A DNA stretch of 64,000 bases from Betaproteobacteria bacterium (GCA_013298765.1 JAAFJA010000001.1:124001-188000); one strand, 5' to 3'; numbered from the stretch's first letter, positions 1 through 8,345 are shown. Notes: generated from the letters alone by a model not told the origin. A program made the numbers and translations.

Positions 1-2
1 CC

Positions 3-773
3 GCCGAAAGCGCGGCGCTCACCGAGCCAAACGCGGCCCTGACGCAAGCCAACCCGGGCCAAGCTTCGAATCAAGGCGAGCGTAAAGAGCGTGGCGAACG
101 CCGTGAACGTGGCGAACGCGGCGGTCGTGATCGTAATCGCGGTGAGCGCCGCGAACGACGCGAAGGCGAAAGCGTTGCGCAGGAAGCCACGATCACCGAC
201 GAAATGGGCAATTTGATCGCCACAAGCTCAACGAGCGTCACCACGATGCAAGCGGGCGTAACGGCGTTCGTTCCTTCTGACGACGGCGTGCCAAGCGAGC
301 CTGAGCGTCGTGAGCGCGCACCGCGTGGCGAGCGCCGTGAGCGAGAAGATCGCCCACGTCGTGAACGTGCACCGCGCGAACAGCAAGGAGCGGGTGCGCC
401 TGAATCTAATGGGGCAAGCACGAGTTTTGAACAATCTTCGGATAGCGGCCAAACACGCGCTCAGCCCCAATCGAATCAAGCGGTAAGTGAAGCAGTTGTT
501 CCACGTGAGCCGGTCGTTGCAGCGCCAGCCGCTCAGCCAGCGCCTCCGCCGCCACCGCCACCGCGCGAAGCACCGAAGCCCTTCACCTACGCAATGCCAA
601 CTGATTCCGGCATGCAGATGATGGAAACGTCGGGCGCAGCTCCGGTGAGCTACACGCCAGAAGCCCCAGCGCAACCGCGTGGACGCGCGCGTCCACCTCG
701 CCAAACGGTGAGTGAAGCGCCGATGCAAATGGTTGAAACCGGCGCGGCACCACAGCAGCCGCCACAACAGTAG
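3..773 (+). CDS. rne: Ribonuclease E, C-terminal part (cut by window start)
   Basis: The frame is open from the window edge to a TAG at 771-773, giving 256 residues without a start. The sequence is low-complexity: Arg/Glu-rich blocks (repeated GERRER and PRRERAPRE units), a proline run near the middle, then two copies of a short MQM-VET motif (about residues 202 and 238). Betaproteobacterial RNase E proteins end in such an Arg/Pro-rich RNA- and degradosome-binding tail with a terminal QMVET-like motif. The catalytic S1/DNase-like half would lie upstream of the window, so the assignment rests on the tail only. RNase E starts mRNA decay and processes rRNA and tRNA at the inner membrane. Alternative: another Arg/Pro-rich RNA-binding protein. 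A terminator follows directly. Confidence 0.65.
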   Translation, partial: AESAALTEPNAALTQANPGQASNQGERKERGERRERGERGGRDRNRGERRERREGESVAQEATITDEMGNLIATSSTSVTTMQAGVTAFVPSDDGVPSEPERRERAPRGERREREDRPRRERAPREQQGAGAPESNGASTSFEQSSDSGQTRAQPQSNQAVSEAVVPREPVVAAPAAQPAPPPPPPPREAPKPFTYAMPTDSGMQMMETSGAAPVSYTPEAPAQPRGRARPPRQTVSEAPMQMVETGAAPQQPPQQ

Positions 774-790
774 CGACGCGCAGTTGAAGT

Positions 791-822
791 AAAGAAGATG
801 CCCCGCGAGGGGCGTTTTCTTT
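791..822 (+). terminator. Rho-independent terminator after rne
   Basis: A GCCCC-GCGA-GGGGC stem (800-813) is followed by a T-rich run, and an outer AAAGAA/TTCTTT pairing extends the stem. It starts 18 bases after the stop codon. Confidence 0.85.
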
Positions 823-936
823 TGAGATTTGGCCGCGCGTAACCATATCGACGCGCCACCCGCTTCGCTCCGCGATCTCCCACCTCCAAGATTGCGCCCA
901 GGGCTGTAAGGTAGCCAACCTGCGATACTTTGGGCG

Positions 937-2208
937 ATGTTCATGCTTCGCGATGCAAAAAGACTCGCTGATCGACTCGGACCGGGCGTAATCACAGGCG
1001 CTGCCGACGACGATCCTAGCGGGCTCGCGACTTATTCACAAGCGGGCGCACAGTTTGGTGCAGGCATGCTCTGGACACTCGCGTTCACCACGCCGCTTAT
1101 GGTCGGCATCCAAATGGTGAGCGCGCGAATCGGTTGGCTCACAGGACAAGGACTTGCGGCAAACATCTGTCGCGTGATGCCTCGTTGGCTGGCGATCTCT
1201 CTTGTAGCGCTCCTCGTGCTTGCGAACACGTTAAACATCGCAGCCGACATTGCGGCGATGGGCGATGCTCTACAACTCGTTATTGGCGGCCCAGAGAATG
1301 GTTACGCCGTACTCTTCGGCGTTCTATGCGCCGCGTTACCCGTATGGCTTTCGTATGACGCGATGGTACGAGTGCTTAAGTGGCTGACGCTCGCACTGCT
1401 TGCATACGTGGCCGTTGTATTCGCACTCCATGTGAATTGGGAACGGGTACTCGTGCAAACGCTAGTGCCAAATCTAATGAGCGGAAACGCATATTGGATG
1501 ATGATAGTCGGCGTTCTGGGCACCACAATCAGTCCCTATCTCTTCTTCTGGCAAGCCGCTCAAGAAGCCGAGCAGCGGCAACGCATGAACGGCGCTCACG
1601 AAATTGCAAAAGATGCGCGGTTCGTGCGCGAACATTTGTATCGCATCAAGCTTGACACCCTCATCGGCATGGTGTTTTCAAACGTGATCGCATTTTGCGT
1701 GATGCTCGCGACCGCAATCACGCTCAATCAGCATGGCATCACCGATATAGAAACAACCAAACAAGCCGCTGAAGCGCTGCGCCCAATCGCGGGCGATTTC
1801 GCGTTCGTCTTGTTCGCGCTCGGCATCGTTGGCACCGGCATGTTGGCCGTCCCGGTGCTTGCGGGCTCTGCCGCTTACGCAGTAGCCGATGTATTTCAGT
1901 GGCGATCGGGCCTCGACCATCCGCTCTCACAAGCGAAAGGCTTTTACGGCGTACTGATCGCGGCAACGGTGGTTGGAACTGCGATTGATTTCTCGCCGCT
2001 AGACCCGATCAAGGCGCTCGTGTGGAGCGCGGTAGTCAACGGCGTGGTGGCCGTGCCGATCATGGCAGTCATGATGAAGCTGGATTCCAACAAATCGATT
2101 CTCGGTGACTACACCCTTTCTCTGCGCCATCGCATCTTGGGTTGGTTCGCCACGTTCGTGATGCTCGCTGCCGTATGTGCGATGGTTGCATCATGGTTGT
2201 TCGGGTGA
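937..2208 (+). CDS. NRAMP-related divalent metal transporter with non-canonical metal motifs
   Basis: 423 residues with about eleven hydrophobic segments. The N-terminal GPGVITGAADDDPSG stretch is the first-helix signature of the NRAMP superfamily, which moves Mn2+, Fe2+ or related ions with protons through the inner membrane. Two points differ from classical MntH/NRAMP: the first-helix DPGN is DPSG (residues 26-29), and where the sixth-helix MPH motif is expected there is TISPYLFFWQ (about 197-206), with no metal-ligating Met. That suggests membership of an NRAMP-like branch with other ion preference; the substrate cannot be read from sequence. ATG at 937 or 943 are both possible. Stands alone, converging on the SOUL gene. 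No manganese riboswitch was seen upstream. Confidence 0.85.
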   Translation: MFMLRDAKRLADRLGPGVITGAADDDPSGLATYSQAGAQFGAGMLWTLAFTTPLMVGIQMVSARIGWLTGQGLAANICRVMPRWLAISLVALLVLANTLNIAADIAAMGDALQLVIGGPENGYAVLFGVLCAALPVWLSYDAMVRVLKWLTLALLAYVAVVFALHVNWERVLVQTLVPNLMSGNAYWMMIVGVLGTTISPYLFFWQAAQEAEQRQRMNGAHEIAKDARFVREHLYRIKLDTLIGMVFSNVIAFCVMLATAITLNQHGITDIETTKQAAEALRPIAGDFAFVLFALGIVGTGMLAVPVLAGSAAYAVADVFQWRSGLDHPLSQAKGFYGVLIAATVVGTAIDFSPLDPIKALVWSAVVNGVVAVPIMAVMMKLDSNKSILGDYTLSLRHRILGWFATFVMLAAVCAMVASWLFG

Positions 2209-2209
2209 A

Positions 2210-2238
2210 GCGCAATCGGGCTGCAGCTGCCCTTGCGC
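2210..2238. terminator. Hairpin between convergent NRAMP-like and SOUL genes
   Basis: GCGCAA(tc)GGGC pairs with GCCCTTGCGC around a TGCAGCT loop. It lies between two convergent stop codons, so it could serve both strands, but there is no T-tract. Confidence 0.4.
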
Positions 2239-2251
2239 ATCCTACGCGGCG

Positions 2252-2884
2252 TTACTCAATCGCCACCCACCACTCATTGCGCCGATTCCACGGGAGCGTA
2301 AATGGGTCGTTGTAAAACGCCATCGTGTACTCGCCTTTGGTTTTGAGGCCACGGTCTTTCACGAACGCTTCGAGCAGCTCGCGATGCGTGCCTAAGTTCG
2401 ATTGCGTCGAAAGGCCATCAAACACGATCGCCACGCGCTTTATCGGATCGCTCACACGAAACTTCACGCGCTCGTCGTTGGGCTTCGGCAGTGTGTCCAT
2501 CGTGTACTTGCTCGGCATCATGAAGGCCACGCGCCAACGGGGCTCAGTGCCCGCGCCAATCGATTCTTGCGTCACGGGTGTCGTCATCGCGATCTTCTCG
2601 CCCGCGCTCGTTGCACGCTCGGGCGCTTGCGTCACTGGTGCAGTCATCGCAATCTTCGCTTGCCCCTGATTTCCGCCAAAAATGTAGCCCGCGAGAATGC
2701 GGAAAGCCTGGTTGATCGCGGCGCTTCGCTCGCCGCTCACCTCAACCTCAGCCAACAGCGCGGGCTCATAGTCGCGCAGCTCGATCTTGCCGACCGTTTC
2801 AATGACGCGGTGTTTCGGCTCTTCAATGGCCATGACGGGAAGTGAAACAGAGAACAAGAGCGACGCGAGCAGAAGGCGAAACAT
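2252..2884 (-). CDS. SOUL-family heme-binding protein, exported
   Basis: 210 residues. A Sec signal peptide (about 1-19, ending VMA) precedes a SOUL domain: the EEPKHRVIETVGKIELRDYEP opening, the repeated KIAMTAPVTQ / KIAMTTPVTQ segments and a C-terminal VAIVFDGLST region are typical. SOUL/HBP proteins bind heme or porphyrins; the bacterial periplasmic members have no settled function. It is monocistronic. A nested inverted repeat 24-63 bases upstream of the ATG (see 2908-2947) looks like an operator, so the gene is probably under a dedicated repressor. Confidence 0.88.
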   Translation of the reverse strand: MFRLLLASLLFSVSLPVMAIEEPKHRVIETVGKIELRDYEPALLAEVEVSGERSAAINQAFRILAGYIFGGNQGQAKIAMTAPVTQAPERATSAGEKIAMTTPVTQESIGAGTEPRWRVAFMMPSKYTMDTLPKPNDERVKFRVSDPIKRVAIVFDGLSTQSNLGTHRELLEAFVKDRGLKTKGEYTMAFYNDPFTLPWNRRNEWWVAIE

Positions 2885-2907
2885 TGCGATATGCGGTGAT
2901 TAACATG

Positions 2908-2947
2908 ACCAATTTATACCAGTTAGTATAAATTTTGACTAATTGGT
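2908..2947 (-). promoter_or_regulatory. Nested inverted repeat, probable operator of the SOUL gene
   Basis: TTTATAC-cagtta-GTATAAA (2913-2932) is a perfect palindrome lying inside ACCAATT (2908-2914) / AATTGGT (2941-2947). CCAGTTAGT (2919-2927) also pairs with ACTAATTGG (2938-2946), 8 of 9. On the minus strand it contains TATACT and TATAAA hexamers usable as -10 boxes. TetR- or MarR-type binding is plausible; the regulator is not identified. Confidence 0.5.
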
Positions 2948-3007
2948 TATCCCGCGCCGCAGCACCCTTAAGAGTGCGAACCCGCCTCTTCTGCGACGGT
3001 TGCACGC

Positions 3008-4099
3008 TTAGCCAGCGTTGAGAGGCCGCGTGAAGTACGCCCCTTCCCGCCCCGGCACCGCCGCGCGGTACGCCGCAAGCGGCATGAAGATCGTGCAACC
3101 GTCGCAAGGCGAGCGCACTTCCAAATCGCCGTCGTAGCCGATGATTTCATCCTTCGCAAAGACTTCCATGCCTTGCAACGGTCGAACCCAGCGCAGATTC
3201 GGCGTTCGGATCACATGCGTGCTCACCAGCTCATAGCGTTGCGGCTTTGCCATCGCGGGTGTGGGCGTGAGCGTGGGCAAATCCTCGCCAGTCCGACGAA
3301 CGCTCCACTCCGCCGCGCGCTCCGCGCTCAACACGCCCGTGTGCCGCAAGAACGAGAGCGAGACGAGCGTCGCGACGATTCCTGCACGCTTAGCGAAATG
3401 TTGACCGCATTCAACGACCACCGAACCACCCGCGCCGGGCGCGAAAGGTTCTGCCGCGTTAGCAGATGTCGCACGCGCGGGGCTGAACGGGCCGTATTCA
3501 ATCAAGGGCGTGCCCGTTTGCATGCCGCCCGGCATCACCAATTGCACCGGCGGAAAACCAATCCCATCCGCGAGGGCCATGCTCGCACGGCTAGCCGCGC
3601 CAGCGGAGTAAACAAAGAACGGCGCAACCACCTGCGTCGTCGAATGAATGTCGAGCAGCGCATGAGCCTGATCGAACAAGGGCCGCATCTCGCGTGCACG
3701 ATCAAGCTCGGGGCTACGCTCGCCGCTCGCCAACTTCGCATCCGACCAAATGCGGTTTAAGTTGTGAACCAACTGGCGACTATCGAACGGCGCAGCCCTA
3801 TCGAAGCGCTCATACGCCGCCACGTTCGCGAAACTCAAACTCAAGCTACCGCGCTCCGGCCGCACGCCCGCATCCAGCAGCGCACACACAGCCACCATCC
3901 CGCAAAACTCATTGCCATGGGTCAAACAGTTGATCGCCACCCGCGGCCCCGGCACGCCGCTATCGAAGAAAAACGAATACGGAATCCCGGTGTTCCCTTC
4001 GCGATAGGCGGATAAATCGCGAGGCAACACCTCGAATGCGATTTCGGGGGGCAGCGGTTCGGTGATGCGCGGTGGGTTTTGCTGGGGATTCATACGCAT
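3008..4099 (-). CDS. Succinylglutamate desuccinylase / aspartoacylase (AstE/AspA) family hydrolase
   Basis: 363 residues from the ATG at 4099 (4093 is equally possible). The zinc-site pattern of this M14-like family is visible: HGNEFCG (H61, E64), DIHST (third ligand) and a later VVVECGQHF that would carry the catalytic glutamate. The family removes acyl groups from amino acids (N-acetylaspartate, succinylglutamate), but the exact substrate is unknown here; there is no ast arginine-catabolism cluster nearby, which argues against AstE proper. A longer in-frame start at 4198 was rejected because it would translate the palindromic repeat at 4105-4166 and the end of the transposase gene. It follows the RAYT gene on the same strand. 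Confidence 0.8.
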   Translation of the reverse strand: MRMNPQQNPPRITEPLPPEIAFEVLPRDLSAYREGNTGIPYSFFFDSGVPGPRVAINCLTHGNEFCGMVAVCALLDAGVRPERGSLSLSFANVAAYERFDRAAPFDSRQLVHNLNRIWSDAKLASGERSPELDRAREMRPLFDQAHALLDIHSTTQVVAPFFVYSAGAASRASMALADGIGFPPVQLVMPGGMQTGTPLIEYGPFSPARATSANAAEPFAPGAGGSVVVECGQHFAKRAGIVATLVSLSFLRHTGVLSAERAAEWSVRRTGEDLPTLTPTPAMAKPQRYELVSTHVIRTPNLRWVRPLQGMEVFAKDEIIGYDGDLEVRSPCDGCTIFMPLAAYRAAVPGREGAYFTRPLNAG

Positions 4100-4104
4100 T
4101 ATTC

Positions 4105-4166
4105 TGTAGGCGCGGGCTTGACCGCGCTTTCGTGAGAAGAGGAGCGCGGTCAAGCCCGCGACTACA
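4105..4166. repeat. REP/BIME-type palindrome, copy 1 (downstream of RAYT gene)
   Basis: Two 23-base arms (4105-4127 and 4144-4166) pair at 22 of 23 positions around a 16-base loop. The whole 62-base unit is the reverse complement of copy 2 at 4650-4711 with two differences, loop included. Its last bases overlap the stop codon of the RAYT gene. Confidence 0.92.
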
Positions 4167-4614
4167 CCCAATCCGCAAACCAGTGTGGATACGCCCAAAT
4201 ATCTTCGGCGATGTCCGCGCGAACCGGATTCGCCACAATGTAATCACCAACCACGCGAAACGATTCGTCCGAGCGTAGCGCGTGATCATAGAAGTCCTTC
4301 TGCCACACCGTCTCAATCTCAGGACAGAGCACGCGCACATCGCGCGAGGACAACGTCTTTGCTCTCGCCACCGTGCGACTCAAAGTCCCGGCGTTAAGCG
4401 TGAATAACCAATGCATATGGTCCGGCATGAGCATAAGCGTATGCGTTCGGGTTTCGCCAGAGAAGTCAATGCCGCCGAAAACTCTCATCGCCGCCCGCGC
4501 CAGTCGAAAATCGTCAAAGAATCGGCGACGCTCCGAGGTTGCAAACGTCACGTGATACGTCTGGCCGATCACACTGACGCGACCTTTGCGTAGATCGTGG
4601 CTTCGATGCATCAC
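4162..4614 (-). CDS. REP-associated tyrosine transposase (RAYT, Y1/HUH family)
   Basis: 150 residues, full length for a RAYT. The HUH motif is HMH (residues 66-68) in MLMPDHMHWLF; the catalytic tyrosine is probably Y109 in VWQKDFYDHALR; the GDYIVANPVRA segment is typical of the C-terminal part. RAYTs are single-strand DNA transposases thought to spread REP palindromes within one genome while the gene itself stays put. This copy is bracketed by two near-identical 62-base palindromes in opposite orientation (4105-4166, 4650-4711), and the TAG stop lies inside the first. The catalytic motifs are intact, so it may be active. Confidence 0.93.
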   Translation of the reverse strand: MMHRSHDLRKGRVSVIGQTYHVTFATSERRRFFDDFRLARAAMRVFGGIDFSGETRTHTLMLMPDHMHWLFTLNAGTLSRTVARAKTLSSRDVRVLCPEIETVWQKDFYDHALRSDESFRVVGDYIVANPVRADIAEDIWAYPHWFADWV

Positions 4615-4619
4615 ACAAG

Positions 4620-4642
4620 TGTAGGCGACGGCTCGACGTCGC
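4620..4642. repeat. Degenerate half REP
   Basis: TGTAGGCGACGGCTCGACG followed by TCGC resembles one arm of the adjacent palindromes with several substitutions. It lies 5' of the RAYT gene and 7 bases before copy 2, and is probably a decayed arm of a third unit. Confidence 0.5.
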
Positions 4643-4649
4643 TTCGGCT

Positions 4650-4711
4650 TGTAGGCGCGGGCTTGACCGCGCTCCTCTTCTCACGAATGCGCGGTCAAGC
4701 CCGCGCCTACA
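4650..4711. repeat. REP/BIME-type palindrome, copy 2 (upstream of RAYT gene)
   Basis: Perfect 23-base arms (4650-4672 and 4689-4711) around the loop TCCTCTTCTCACGAAT. This is the inverted partner of copy 1. Confidence 0.92.
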
Positions 4712-4852
4712 AACTGAATTCGTGGACGCGGTGAGCACGAGGCCCTTGCCATTCGTCGTGCACTCATCCAAAACACGATGTCCGAAAGCGGCGAGCCGCA
4801 TGCGATGCGACGAGCTAACGTATGCGCTCCTACATTCGTTACTGAGAGCATC

Positions 4853-5326
4853 ATGCCTTTTCGCATCTTTGGATTAGACGCCACCCGCTTTTCTCACTTA
4901 CAGGGACTCAGCGATGAACAACTTGCGGTTCACCGCGCAAAGCGTTACGTGGTGAACGAGTCGCCTGGCTTTCCTGATCGCATCGAGATGCGCGACTGCG
5001 CTGTTGGCGAAACGGTTCTGCTCGTGAACTTCGAACACCAACCGGCCGATTCACCGTATCGCGCGAGTCATGCGGTCTACGTGCGTGAAGGCGCGACCGC
5101 GCGCTACGTTCAACCGAATGCAATCCCCGATGTGTTGAAGCGCCGTTTACTTTCAATCCGCGCGTTCGATCACTCGCACATGATGATCGATGCAGACGTG
5201 GTCGAGGGCGAGCAAGCCGAAACGCTCATCGAAAAGTTACTCACGAATCCGCACGCGAACTATCTGCACGTTCACTATGCGCGACGCGGGTGTTATGCGG
5301 CTCGTGTGGAGCGGATTGCCGGTTAA
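4853..5326 (+). CDS. DUF1203 family protein
   Basis: 157 residues from the ATG at 4853 (MPFRIFGL), which matches the usual DUF1203 N-terminus; an in-frame ATG 75 bases upstream would add unrelated sequence. Family hallmarks seen are GETVLLVNFEHQPADSPYRASHA, the VLKRRLLSIRAFD block, the MMIDADVV block, and the C-terminal RRGCYAARVERI. No signal peptide, so cytoplasmic. Function is unknown for the family. Monocistronic, just downstream of the RAYT/REP unit. Confidence 0.85.
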   Translation: MPFRIFGLDATRFSHLQGLSDEQLAVHRAKRYVVNESPGFPDRIEMRDCAVGETVLLVNFEHQPADSPYRASHAVYVREGATARYVQPNAIPDVLKRRLLSIRAFDHSHMMIDADVVEGEQAETLIEKLLTNPHANYLHVHYARRGCYAARVERIAG

Positions 5327-5440
5327 GCAACATGTGGTGGGCATGGCGTGCCTATCCTACCCGGCTAGCCCAAACAGACAGTCGCCAGGCGTGCATAATC
5401 GCGATCCTGATCCACGCATACCGGCCTATCGAGGTGCAAC

Positions 5441-5953
5441 GTGAGAGTAATTTCGGTGCTTTTGTTAGCGCTCCTTTTTGTGCTCGCCGCACGTCAACTG
5501 ACAGCGCAAATTTACCGAAACGTTGACCCAGAAACGGGCTTGACGGAGTACACGAATGCGCCGAAAAAAGGCTCTGAACGCCTTAACGCAAACGGACAGT
5601 GGGAGAACGTAGAAGTATCAGATAAGGCAATCGTTGACGCAAAAAAAGAGGTGGCTCAATCCAAAAAAGAAGCTGACGCGGCCATCAAGCGCTTCTACGC
5701 GCAACTAGACAAAGTTAAGTCTGATCGCGCAAAAGCCATGCAACAACTGGCAAAAGATTTCCCGGCGTGCAGAGAAGAAAAAACGTGCCAACTCTCGGTT
5801 GGAATGCCAACGAACCTAGCCGTCGCCGTCTTTCCGCTTCGACGAGTTGCTACTGCGCAAACAGAAACATTCACGCGGACTACTTATCGCCACGAAAACT
5901 GCCGAGCGATTGACGAGTCGAACAAAATCGTTGCTATCTACTGCGGTCGATAG
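5441..5953 (+). CDS. Exported DUF4124-like protein
   Basis: 170 residues. A clear signal peptide (about 1-22, RVISVLLLALLFVLAARQLTA) precedes a DUF4124-like beta element (IYRNVDPETGLTEYTNAPKKGSERL), a Lys/Ala-rich helix (about 60-100, likely coiled coil) and a C-terminal part with four cysteines that could form disulfides in the periplasm. No function is known. It and the next gene use more A/T-ending codons than their neighbours, which suggests acquisition. Confidence 0.65.
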   Translation: MRVISVLLLALLFVLAARQLTAQIYRNVDPETGLTEYTNAPKKGSERLNANGQWENVEVSDKAIVDAKKEVAQSKKEADAAIKRFYAQLDKVKSDRAKAMQQLAKDFPACREEKTCQLSVGMPTNLAVAVFPLRRVATAQTETFTRTTYRHENCRAIDESNKIVAIYCGR

Positions 5954-6099
5954 CCGCGCCTGATCGCACAAGAATAGCGCCTAAGACTGGTTTTACCGAA
6001 GCTACGTAGGGCGAACGTTATGACCCATAAGGATTCAGTGTGGTGGGCGCTGGACGATGCATTTAGCGACTGATGCTGGGTTCCACGCCTAAACTCAGC

Positions 6100-6759
6100 C
6101 TAGGAGCTACGGGCAGCCGCCGACTTCAAATCTACCGCTGCGTACGCGACTATTTTCTCAGCTGTAGCGAAGCCGATTCCCGGTACTGAAATTAAGTCAC
6201 CGACTTTGCATTTCAAAATGTCCTCTAAGGTCACAAAACCTGCGTCGTACAAGTTCCGCGCCGTTACCCGACCAACGCCGGGGAGCTGCGTAAATGGCAG
6301 ATAAAAAAGACATCGAGGAAAGTCAACATATCCCTGATTCAACCTCGACCAAACCGCAGCAAACTCAGTACTCAAGAGCGGAAGTTCGCCGAGTTGTCTA
6401 AGTTTTTCGTCGTGCGTAATCGGTGCCTCAAATATGGTTCTAAACGCGACCAAAAACAGGAGATAGTTGTCTGGAGATATCGCCCCGATATCAGACGCGT
6501 GCGTTGTAGGTGAATACTCAGGAATGTCTGCTTCTGCTCCGAGTGACTTCCAACTCTTAGTTTGCAAAACCCAAATGCCTTGCGACATGGTGCCATATAC
6601 AGGCGCTTGAGAGGGCGGGCCGCGAAACACCTCACCGTGATGCAATAAAGTCGCCAGCGGAGTTGAGACATGTAGGGTCGCGCTAAATCGCACACCCTCT
6701 AGTACGTCCCGATACTCAGCAAAAGCCTCATCGCTATTCAAACGAATCACTTTCCCCAC
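6100..6759 (-). CDS. Unknown protein with C-terminal helix-hairpin-helix pair
   Basis: 219 residues. The N-terminal ~150 residues match no family I recognise. The C-terminal ~60 residues hold two HhH motifs, LPGVGRVTARNLYDAGF and VPGIGFATAEKIVAYA, as in non-specific DNA-binding modules of repair and recombination proteins. No nuclease motif, signal peptide or membrane segment is seen. Base composition is AT-richer than the flanking core genes, so it was probably acquired. It could be a phage-defence or DNA-repair accessory protein, but nothing in the sequence proves that. Confidence 0.6.
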   Translation of the reverse strand: MGKVIRLNSDEAFAEYRDVLEGVRFSATLHVSTPLATLLHHGEVFRGPPSQAPVYGTMSQGIWVLQTKSWKSLGAEADIPEYSPTTHASDIGAISPDNYLLFLVAFRTIFEAPITHDEKLRQLGELPLLSTEFAAVWSRLNQGYVDFPRCLFYLPFTQLPGVGRVTARNLYDAGFVTLEDILKCKVGDLISVPGIGFATAEKIVAYAAVDLKSAAARSS

Positions 6760-6812
6760 TCTTCACCGTCGAATTTCACGCGCCCAAGCAAACAACTAAA
6801 TCTGCAAACGAG

Positions 6813-8018
6813 TTACCGCCTATTCTTCCCCACCCAAGCCGCAATCCGCTCCACACCTTTAACGATATTCTCATTCTGCGTAGCGTAGCTAAAGCGAATG
6901 TGTTGTCCATCGCCCGGCACGCGATGGCCGAAGTGGATGTCGGCGAGTACGGCGACACCTGCTTCGTAGAGGAGTTTGCGACGCAGGTCTTCGCTGTCGT
7001 TAAGGCCGGTCATCTTGCAGAGTTCGGTGACGTTCGGCCACGCATAGAACGCGCCGCCGCTGGCTTGGCAGTTGATGCCGGGGACTTCGTTTAGGAGTTT
7101 GACGATCAGGTTGCGGCGCTCCAGAAATTTCGCGCGCATCGTTTCGGCGTCGTGTTGCGGCCCACTCACTGCGGCCACCGCTGCCCACTGCGAGATGTGG
7201 CTTGCGCAACTGTCGGTGTTGGTGACCCATTTGGTGAACGCCGGGGCGAGCGCTTTGTTGGCGGTGAAGCCGATGCGCCAACCGGTCATTGCCCAGGTTT
7301 TTGATGCGCCGTCGCTGATGATGCAGCGCTCCTGCATCTCGGGCAGGCTGGCGAGCGATGAGAAGCTGCCTTCAAAGGTGAGCCTGGAATAAATCTCATC
7401 GCAGAAGACCCAGATTTGCGGATGCTTGCGAAGGATCGCGGCGATGTCTTCAAGATTTTGCTTGGTGAGAATGCCGCCGGTCGGATTCTGCGGCGAATTC
7501 AAAATCAGGAGCTTCGTTTTCGGCGTGATCTTCGCTTCTAGCTCGTTCGGATCGAAGGCGAAGTTACGCGCTTCGCGCAGATAAAGCGGCACGGGTACTG
7601 CGCCGTTGATGGTGATCTGCGATTCGTAAATCGGGAAGCCGGGGACGGGATAAATCACTTCGTCGCCCGCGCCGTAATCGGTGGTCGAGAGAATCGTGTA
7701 CGCGATGAAGGGCTTCGCGCCAGAGCCGACGACGACGTCTTCCGCATCAATCTCAAGCCCGCGCATGTCGCCCATGTATTGCGCAGCGGCTTGGCGCAAT
7801 TCCATGATGCCGGCGCTGGGCGTGTAGCCGTGTTTACCGCCGCGGATTGCTTCGATACCCGCTTCTTGCACATGCATCGGTGCAGGGAAATCGGGCTGAC
7901 CGATGCAGAAGCTTGTGATGTCGTAGCCCTCGGCGATGAGCTTGTTGACTTCAGCGAGAACGACGAAGGCGTTTTCAGTGCCGAGCGATTGGGCGCGTTT
8001 TGAGAGCGAAAGTGACAT
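6813..8018 (-). CDS. PLP-dependent class I/II aminotransferase
   Basis: 401 residues from ATG 8018 (MSLSLSKRAQSL); the longer frame from 8075 adds an unlikely leader. Fold-type I features: GQPDFPAP near the N-terminus, GYTPSAGI, NSPQNPTGG, the DEIYSRLTF pair, the Schiff-base lysine in SDGASKTWAMTGWRIGF, and an Arg near the C-terminus (QHIRFSYA). It resembles AspB-type aspartate/alanine aminotransferases; the amino donor cannot be fixed from sequence. Monocistronic on the minus strand. Confidence 0.88.
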   Translation of the reverse strand: MSLSLSKRAQSLGTENAFVVLAEVNKLIAEGYDITSFCIGQPDFPAPMHVQEAGIEAIRGGKHGYTPSAGIMELRQAAAQYMGDMRGLEIDAEDVVVGSGAKPFIAYTILSTTDYGAGDEVIYPVPGFPIYESQITINGAVPVPLYLREARNFAFDPNELEAKITPKTKLLILNSPQNPTGGILTKQNLEDIAAILRKHPQIWVFCDEIYSRLTFEGSFSSLASLPEMQERCIISDGASKTWAMTGWRIGFTANKALAPAFTKWVTNTDSCASHISQWAAVAAVSGPQHDAETMRAKFLERRNLIVKLLNEVPGINCQASGGAFYAWPNVTELCKMTGLNDSEDLRRKLLYEAGVAVLADIHFGHRVPGDGQHIRFSYATQNENIVKGVERIAAWVGKNRR

Positions 8019-8259
8019 GCGAAAGCCAGCCGGAATAAAAGACACTTCGATGTTAGCGGCGAGGATTCCGCTCAACGAACACGCGGTTCGTTTGTGGCGT
8101 TTGACGCGCGCGGTACACGCGCGATTGAGATGCGCGAACTACGCGGCTACGACTCCTTCGGCTAAGCGGTCTCCGAAACCCGCTGCTTGGAACATTGCCG
8201 AAAACGCCGATGAGGCAAACGCTAGACTCAAACTTGACGAATCAGCTTAGCGGATCATT

Positions 8260-8345
8260 CCCTTATTTAATCGGGGCAAAACGAGCAATTAGCCAACTCT
8301 TGCTAACTGAGCAAATACAGCGCTAGCCCCGATTATTCGCGGGCG
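8260..8345. repeat. Two-stem intergenic element, copy at 8.3 kb
   Basis: First half CCC-TTATTTAATC-GGGGC (8260-8277); second half TAGCCCC-GATTATTCGC-GGG (8324-8343). The inner arms AATCGGGGC (8269-8277) and GCCCCGATT (8326-8334) are perfectly complementary, and a smaller TTAGC/GCTAA stem sits between. This is the only structure seen in the ~380-base gap between two minus-strand genes; nothing else was recognised there. Confidence 0.65.

Noticed and set aside
4100-4198. Upstream start for the AstE/AspA-type gene
   Set aside because: It would translate the palindromic repeat and the 3' end of the RAYT gene.
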